This document shows positions 14,978 through 19,504 of a DNA stretch of 19,504 nt, one piece after another. The DNA lies in contig DLAA01000094.1 of assembly GCA_002493835.1 (NCBI GenBank), forward strand, positions 20,187 to 39,690, in the 5' to 3' direction. Each line of letters opens with the position of its first letter. Position 1 is the first letter of the stretch. The notes under the pieces are model-generated. The model worked only from the letters and a program-made list of their open reading frames with translations. It was not told where the DNA came from and searched no databases. Source of the DNA: Lachnospiraceae bacterium UBA7060 (GTDB taxonomy: Bacteria > Bacillota > Clostridia > Lachnospirales > Lachnospiraceae). The position numbers and the translations under genes are program-made.

Positions 14978-15081
14978 AACTACTCAACATAAGAAGGGCG
15001 AGCACATCTTAAGAAAAAGAGCCTAAGGCCTGCAAGGAAATGATAAAGATATAAAAGCGACGGGAGTCAGAGCTAAAGCCG

Positions 15082-15858
15082 ATGCGTATGAAAACCAGTA
15101 AAATTTATTTTTTATCCACGATCGGACTTATGTCCGCCGTTGTCATAACCATGGCTATTTTGGTGAAAAAGGGCGGTATTTTTGAATGTTTTGAGGAAGA
15201 ATCGGATTATGCGGCAGAGTTTTCCTATACGGTTGATGAGGGCTCCATTGTGATTGACAAGTACACGGGAAACAGAACTTCCGTTGTCATTCCGGCGGAA
15301 ATGGAAGGGATGCCGGTGACGGCAATTGGGAATTTTGCATTTTATGAGTGTAGAAGGCTGGTTAAAGTTACGCTGCCAGATAGTCTGGAAGGGATAGGGC
15401 ATGCTGCATTTGAGGGCTGTACAAGCCTGAAAGAGATCACCATTCCGGAGGGGGTGACCGATTTGGGAGGCAGCGTATTTTATAGATGCAGGAATCTGAG
15501 AAGTATCGTGATTTTGGGAAGGGTGACAGGAATTTACGAAGATTCTTTTGGCTATTGTAAAAAATTAAAGAATATTTCACTTCCGGAAAGCGTGACGGAA
15601 ATTGGGGATGCGGCATTTTACGGATGCAGCAGTCTGACGCAGCTGGAATTGCCGAAGAGTCTGGAGGAAATCGGACGGGACGCCTTTGGACGGTGTACCC
15701 GGTTAACTGAGATTACAATACCAGAGAGTGTTGAGGAGTTAGAACAGTTTGCATTTGAAGACTGCAAAAAGCTGAAAGCAGTAGAAGTACCGGAGCATAT
15801 CGCGATTGATGACAGGGCGTTTCAGGGTTGTCCAAGAATTACGGTAATAAAATACTAA
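15082..15858 (+). CDS. Membrane-anchored BspA-type leucine-rich repeat protein
   Basis: A 258-residue protein. Residues about 8-28 (IYFLSTIGLMSAVVITMAIL) form a transmembrane helix or signal anchor flanked by lysines on both sides, so topology is uncertain. An uncleaved anchor with the repeats outside is the simplest reading. Residues about 80-255 contain eight LRR_5 repeats of ~23 residues with the canonical end AF..C (AFYEC, AFEGC, VFYRC, SFGYC, AFYGC, AFGRC, AFEDC, AFQGC). No enzymatic domain is seen. The ribosome site is poor: GGGAG lies 15 bases before the ATG, and a second in-frame ATG is at 15088. The protein may therefore be made at low level. It sits between the two Hsp70-LRR genes, suggesting it shares their ligand or partners (inference). 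Confidence 0.88.
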   Translation: MRMKTSKIYFLSTIGLMSAVVITMAILVKKGGIFECFEEESDYAAEFSYTVDEGSIVIDKYTGNRTSVVIPAEMEGMPVTAIGNFAFYECRRLVKVTLPDSLEGIGHAAFEGCTSLKEITIPEGVTDLGGSVFYRCRNLRSIVILGRVTGIYEDSFGYCKKLKNISLPESVTEIGDAAFYGCSSLTQLELPKSLEEIGRDAFGRCTRLTEITIPESVEELEQFAFEDCKKLKAVEVPEHIAIDDRAFQGCPRITVIKY

Positions 15859-15933
15859 AATGTCCGTTGCAATGGGAAAGGGTGAGCCTTTGCTTGGCAA
15901 AGAGTAAAGAAGAATTGTAGCAGGAGGAATAAA

Positions 15934-17220
15934 ATGAGCGTAGAACGTATCATCGGTATCGATTTTGGTACCAGCACATCAGTCATGCGGGTCAAGCGTT
16001 ATCAGGAAAACGGCCAGCCCGTAGACGACCGCTTGTACACGGCAGAGGTGAAATTCGCAAACAGCAGTTTGGTGCCCACTTTAATAAGGAAGATGCAAGC
16101 CGGGGAGCCTTATTATGGCTATGAAGCGCAGAAGGAGCACAAGAAATCGACGCTGTTTGATAATTTCAAGGTAAATCTGGAAAGTCCTGACTCACAGGCG
16201 AAGGAGCAGGCTCGCGCCCTGACGGAAGAGTTTTTTGCCTATCTGGCGAAGCAGTATAAAGACCAGAGTTCGGGCGGCTTTTTCGGAGAGGCGGATGAAA
16301 CGGAGAGAACGCTCATTAGCTATCCTGTCAAGTGGGGCGAGGAGACGAGGAGCTTCATGCTGGAAGCGGCGAAGAAGGCCGGTTTTAAAAATGTGGAGGG
16401 GATGGACGAGGCGCAGGCGGCGATTACCGCGGTGATGGTGCAGAGCGCGGATTATTTGTCGCAGAGGGGATATCTTCAAAATGGTGTGCCGGCCAATATT
16501 TTAATGGCGGACATGGGTGCAGGCACAACGGATATGGTGCTTTGCCGGTATACCCCGGGGAATAGTGCGAAATACGAAATCCTGTCGGCATGGCCGAAGG
16601 ACGGCGGCACGCTTTTTGGCGGTCGCGAGGTGGAGGGGATGCTGCAGGATTTTCTGCGGAATAAGCTGCCGGAAGAAGACGTGGACACGGTCATGAAGAA
16701 GTGCAGGCTCGATATGTTCAAGAGCTGGAAGGAGGACTATGTCTCCCCGGCGCTGGCAAGAGATGAGGCTGTGACAGAGTGTGCGGACATGGAAATGGTC
16801 ACAGACCTTCTGGAAATCGATGTGGAGGAGTATTCTCTGGATCGGGCGGCATTTGAAAAGATGGCGTCACAGTACTTAAAAGGATTTCCCACACTGGTGA
16901 ACGGGTGCCTGAAAGATGCGGGGCTTTCCGGGGAGGCGGTAGATCTGGTGCTTCTGACGGGAGGGCACAGCCAGTGGTATTTCGTGAGGGAGCAGCTTTG
17001 CGGGCGGCTTGATCGGTTCGGGGCGGTCGGGCTTGGAAAGATACAGGATGACCCGGAGCGGATCATTCCGGTGCCGCGTCCGCAGGAGACGGTGGCGCTG
17101 GGGTTGGTGTACAGTCCGTTATTGAAGGGAAGCCGATTCGCAGGGAATGAGGAAAGCGGGGCTTGGGATGAGTCCATGCGCGTGCTGCCGGTGACGCCGG
17201 AGGAGGAGTTTGAGTTTCAG
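15934..17220 (+). repeat. Segmental duplication, copy B (Hsp70 ATPase half)
   Basis: Second copy of the region at 13022-14368. The first ~60 codons are almost identical in protein, with scattered mostly silent DNA changes. Copy B lacks two codons in the PGHRKK region and lacks most of the variable linker before WDESMRVLP. Similarity falls away after the FEFQ codons. Confidence 0.9.
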
Positions 17221-17925
17221 GAAATTGCGGGGACGTATGAGGTTAAGGTGGATATAAATCATAAATATGCTGTAGATGCTTTAGATGGCTATAAAGTGGT
17301 GAAATATCAGGGGAATAGAGAAGTTGTCAGTATTCCATCCAAATATAAAGGCAGGCCAGTAGTGGCGATTGAAGCGAATGCTTTTAATAAGCAGCATGAG
17401 AATGTTTTCAACAGGCAGGGAAAAAATGTGTTAGCACTTAGACAGGTGGAGATTCCGGGAAGCTGTAAGATCATTGGAGAGAGTGCGTTTGCGAATATAT
17501 ATTGCAATAAAGAGATGTCCCTGAATAAGGTTATTTTACATCCGGGAGTGCAAATCATAGGACTATCTGCTTTTGAGTATAATGTGCAGCTTTCGACACT
17601 GGAATTACCGAATGGTTTGCTAGAGATAGGTTACGGGGCATTTTCTTATTGCGATATTAAAAAAATTTATATCCCTGCAAAATGTAAATGTATTAGGGAT
17701 CATGCATTTGTATGTAATTATAATCTTTCGGAAGTCTTTCTTTCGGCGGATGCCAAAATGAAGAATATTGGTGAAAACGCATTTTCGTATTCAAAGGTGG
17801 AGCGAATTAAATTGCCGCGTAGTTGTGGGTGTGAGAAATTAGTGAGAAGTCCAGAATATATCGGAAAAAAGAGCGGAGCAATATTGCCAAGTTCGGAAGA
17901 ATTGATTACTATTGAATATTATTAA
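15934..17925 (+). CDS. Hsp70/actin-like ATPase fused to BspA-type leucine-rich repeats (copy B)
   Basis: A 663-residue paralogue of the protein at 13022. The ATPase domain keeps IGIDFGTSTS (7-16), ADMGAGTTDM (192-201, with Ala for Val at the first position) and VLLTGGHSQW (339-348). The linker WDESMRVLPVTPE is identical in protein. The C-terminal LRR region (about 455-640) has about six repeats (AFNKQH, AFANIY, AFEYNV, AFSYCD, AFVCNY, AFSYSK). It differs strongly from copy A and has an extra segment (VKVDINHKYAVDALDGYK) at its start. The tail again reads C.CEKLVR...EELITIE.Y. The LRR part is A+T-rich (14 of 60 G+C at 17641-17700 against 38 of 60 at 16921-16980). AGGAGG upstream is the ribosome site. 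It probably has the same mechanism with a different ligand (inference). Confidence 0.92.
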   Translation: MSVERIIGIDFGTSTSVMRVKRYQENGQPVDDRLYTAEVKFANSSLVPTLIRKMQAGEPYYGYEAQKEHKKSTLFDNFKVNLESPDSQAKEQARALTEEFFAYLAKQYKDQSSGGFFGEADETERTLISYPVKWGEETRSFMLEAAKKAGFKNVEGMDEAQAAITAVMVQSADYLSQRGYLQNGVPANILMADMGAGTTDMVLCRYTPGNSAKYEILSAWPKDGGTLFGGREVEGMLQDFLRNKLPEEDVDTVMKKCRLDMFKSWKEDYVSPALARDEAVTECADMEMVTDLLEIDVEEYSLDRAAFEKMASQYLKGFPTLVNGCLKDAGLSGEAVDLVLLTGGHSQWYFVREQLCGRLDRFGAVGLGKIQDDPERIIPVPRPQETVALGLVYSPLLKGSRFAGNEESGAWDESMRVLPVTPEEEFEFQEIAGTYEVKVDINHKYAVDALDGYKVVKYQGNREVVSIPSKYKGRPVVAIEANAFNKQHENVFNRQGKNVLALRQVEIPGSCKIIGESAFANIYCNKEMSLNKVILHPGVQIIGLSAFEYNVQLSTLELPNGLLEIGYGAFSYCDIKKIYIPAKCKCIRDHAFVCNYNLSEVFLSADAKMKNIGENAFSYSKVERIKLPRSCGCEKLVRSPEYIGKKSGAILPSSEELITIEYY

Positions 17926-17929
17926 AGCA

Positions 17930-17952
17930 GCGATTATCTCGTCATTAATCGC
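17930..17952. other. Inverted repeat after the second Hsp70-LRR gene
   Basis: Arms GCGATTA (17930-17936) and TAATCGC (17946-17952) flank a nine-base loop, five bases after the stop codon. There is no T-run after it, so it is a weak terminator candidate. It may instead be an operator, as it lies about 30 bases before the -35 box of the next gene. Confidence 0.4.
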
Positions 17953-17980
17953 GTCAATCATGAAAGAATCTCGCCATATA

Positions 17981-18020
17981 ATTGACTTGATTGACCTGAT
18001 TTGTTAAAATTTGACCAGAT
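17981..18020 (+). repeat. Three direct repeats overlapping the promoter, candidate operator
   Basis: ATTGACTTGAT (17981-17991), ATTGACCTGAT (17990-18000) and TTTGACCAGAT (18010-18020) are variants of one 11-base unit. They cover the -35 box, the spacer and the predicted transcription start. The placement is that of repressor sites. The encoded downstream protein, which has a winged helix, is the natural candidate (inference). Confidence 0.5.
17982..18010 (+). promoter_or_regulatory. Sigma-A promoter of the AlbA_2/RecG-C-like gene
   Basis: A -35 box TTGACT (17982-17987) and a -10 box TAAAAT (18005-18010) are separated by exactly 17 bases. The start of transcription would be near 18017, about 28 bases before the ATG. 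This makes the last gene an independent unit. Confidence 0.75.
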
Positions 18021-18044
18021 AATCATGAAAAAGGAGAAGGCGAT

Positions 18045-19394
18045 ATGCTTTTTCGGGAGAGTGAAACCGTAGAACTGAAAGAATCCGTTGTAGATGATAT
18101 TAAGAAAGAAATCATTGCTTTTGTAAACTGTGACGGAGGCAGACTGTATGTCGGCGTCCGGGATGACGGAACGGTGGCCGGAATTGAAAATCCAGATGAA
18201 GCTGCTTTGCAAATCAGCAATATGGCCAGGGATACCATTAAGCCGGACGTAACCATGTTCCTGCAATATGAGACATTGGAGGAAAACGGAAAGCAGATTA
18301 TTGCCGTCGACATCCAGCGTGGAACGCAGCGCCCTTATTATATCTCGCGAAAGGGAATGCGCCCGGAGGGTGTATATGTCAGGCAGGGATATTCTTCTGT
18401 TCCCGCTACAGATACAATGATTCGACAAATGATAAAGGAGACGGACGGCGACCGGTTTGAGGCCATGCGCTGTTTGAATCAGGAACTCACATTCGAGGCT
18501 ACAGAAAAGGAATTTAAGCTGTGTAACGTAGATTTTGGCAGGCAGCAAAGACGGACGTTGAAACTGGTAGATCAGGATGGGATTTACAGCAATCTGGCGC
18601 TGCTTCTATCCGACCAATGTGCCCATACCATCAAAGTTGCTGTTTTTCAGGGAAATGATCAGTCTGTGTTTAAAGATCGGCGTGAATTTACTGGCTCATT
18701 GATGCGGCAGATGAACGAAGTATATGATTTTATTGACTTTCGTAATCAAACCCGTGCGACCATAAATAAGCTGTTGAGAACGGATGTCAGGGACTATCCG
18801 GAGACAGCGGTTAGGGAAGCGCTTTTAAATATGCTGGTACACCGTGATTATTCTTTTAGTGCCAGTGCGCTGATCAGCATTTATACAGACCGGATAGAAT
18901 TTATGTCTGTCGGCGGATTGCTGTCGGGTATTGAACTGGAAGATGTACTGGCCGGACTTTCTGTATGCAGAAATCAAAGTCTAGCAGATGTGTTTTATCG
19001 GCTGCGGCTGATTGAGGCTTACGGCACCGGATTGAAAAAAATGATGGCGGCGTATGCGGATGAAAGGGAGAAGCCCATAATTAAAACGACCAAAAATTCG
19101 TTTAAGGTTACGCTTCCCAATATCAATGCAAAATATAATACGGATATACGGGTAACATCTCGAGGGGAGGTTGCCAGCTCGTTTCCTGTGCCAGATGAGG
19201 AAAAAGGGTATGATGATGAGCGTACAATATGGGAGCTTGCCAGAAGCCGGGGAAAGATTACACGGAGCGATGTGGAAAAGCAGCTTGAAGTAAGTGCGTC
19301 TACCGCTTCGAGAATTCTGAGACGGATGGTAAAAAATAAAATTTTGATACAGTGCGGACAGGCAAGAAGTACAAAATATACTCTGTCGGAATAG
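18045..19394 (+). CDS. AlbA_2/Schlafen-type and RecG-C-like ATPase-domain regulator
   Basis: A 449-residue protein of a common bacterial family often labelled transcriptional regulator or RecG-like. Residues 1-~125 are an AlbA_2 (Schlafen-type) domain: ESETVELKES, then IIAFVNCDGGRLYVGVRDDG. Residues about 250-345 match the HATPase_c_4/RecG C-terminal domain (REALLNMLVHRDYSF, IYTDRIEFMSVGGL, RNQSLADVF, IEAYGTGLKKM). There is no helicase domain, so it is not RecG. The last ~60 residues (ERTIWELARSRGKITRSDVE..., SASTASRILRRMVKN) form a winged helix. AAGGAG upstream of the ATG is a strong ribosome site. It has its own promoter overlapped by direct repeats, suggesting autoregulation, and probably acts as a local regulator. 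Whether it belongs to the island is uncertain. Confidence 0.93.
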   Translation: MLFRESETVELKESVVDDIKKEIIAFVNCDGGRLYVGVRDDGTVAGIENPDEAALQISNMARDTIKPDVTMFLQYETLEENGKQIIAVDIQRGTQRPYYISRKGMRPEGVYVRQGYSSVPATDTMIRQMIKETDGDRFEAMRCLNQELTFEATEKEFKLCNVDFGRQQRRTLKLVDQDGIYSNLALLLSDQCAHTIKVAVFQGNDQSVFKDRREFTGSLMRQMNEVYDFIDFRNQTRATINKLLRTDVRDYPETAVREALLNMLVHRDYSFSASALISIYTDRIEFMSVGGLLSGIELEDVLAGLSVCRNQSLADVFYRLRLIEAYGTGLKKMMAAYADEREKPIIKTTKNSFKVTLPNINAKYNTDIRVTSRGEVASSFPVPDEEKGYDDERTIWELARSRGKITRSDVEKQLEVSASTASRILRRMVKNKILIQCGQARSTKYTLSE

Positions 19395-19409
19395 AACAAG
19401 AGGAGAAAA

Positions 19410-19446
19410 GATTGAAAAATCACACTGATGTGCTGATTTTTCAATC
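19410..19446. terminator. Probable intrinsic terminator of the last gene
   Basis: Arms of 13 bases, GATTGAAAAATCA (19410-19422) and TGATTTTTCAATC (19434-19446), pair perfectly around a small inner stem (CAC/GTG, loop TGAT, one bulged C). The run of five T in the right arm and five A in the left could make it work in both directions. It begins 15 bases after the stop codon. Confidence 0.65.
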
Positions 19447-19451
19447 GCGAG

Positions 19452-19503
19452 TTTGTGACGGCGCCACAAAATCGGAATCGCAGCCGAGAATTTGAGATTC
19501 TCG
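19452..19503. other. Further inverted repeats at the window edge
   Basis: TTTGTG (19452-19457) pairs with CACAAA (19465-19470), and CGAGAAT (19485-19491) pairs with ATTCTCG (19497-19503). They may be the start of a larger palindromic intergenic element continuing past the window. No gene is seen here. Confidence 0.4.
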
Positions 19504-19504
19504 A

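Noticed and set aside
15888..15902. Small hairpin CTTTGC-TTG-GCAAAG before the second Hsp70-LRR gene
   Set aside because: Six-base arms with a three-base loop and no T-run; too weak to call a terminator or riboswitch.
18045..19394. RecG helicase
   Set aside because: Only the RecG C-terminal-like ATPase domain is present. The N-terminus is AlbA_2 and there are no helicase motifs.

Overview
The window looks like a chromosomal segment of a Gram-positive gut Clostridia bacterium, most likely Lachnospiraceae. This is inferred from strong AGGAGG-type ribosome sites, mixed base composition, a maltodextrin ABC-transporter/malQ/LacI cluster, BspA-type leucine-rich repeats and the general gene style. 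There are no rRNA or tRNA genes, no recognisable transposase and no CRISPR array.

Left part (1-4765), ordinary metabolism. The 3' end of a MalG-type sugar permease is followed by malQ, which has a promoter and an overlapping 12-bp perfect palindrome that looks like a LacI-family operator. A LacI-family regulator follows. Convergent to it lies a minus-strand transcription unit with a very good sigma-A promoter: an overlooked 53-residue charged protein, then a maltose/galactoside O-acetyltransferase, then a CYTH-domain protein.

Middle and right part (5126-17925), an accessory island of eleven same-strand genes. It opens with two ADP-ribose-linked hydrolases in tandem: a NADAR-family protein and an ADP-ribosylglycohydrolase with a long N-terminal extension. 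No ADP-ribosyltransferase is visible. Next come a single-pass membrane protein overlapping a large HerA/FtsK-like ATPase by ATGA, a hydrophilic coiled-coil protein, a papain/C39-like cysteine peptidase, an unknown protein and a LytTR regulator with a degraded receiver domain. The island ends with two paralogous proteins in which an Hsp70/actin-type ATPase is fused to BspA-like leucine-rich repeats, flanking a membrane-anchored LRR protein. The two Hsp70 halves are close duplicates, while the LRR halves have diverged and are much more A+T-rich. That is the pattern expected of a constant engine with exchangeable recognition modules.

Far right (17982-19446). A separate transcription unit with its own promoter, overlapped by three direct repeats, encodes an AlbA_2/Schlafen plus RecG-C-type ATPase-like regulator with a C-terminal winged helix. 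It ends in a hairpin that resembles an intrinsic terminator.

Working model (inference): the island is a membrane-associated NTP-driven conflict or surveillance system. HerA would be the motor tethered by the membrane protein, the cysteine peptidase a possible effector, Hsp70-LRR proteins the sensors or chaperone switches, LytTR and the AlbA protein the regulators, and NADAR/ARH the erasers of ADP-ribosyl marks. I could not match it to a described system from sequence alone.
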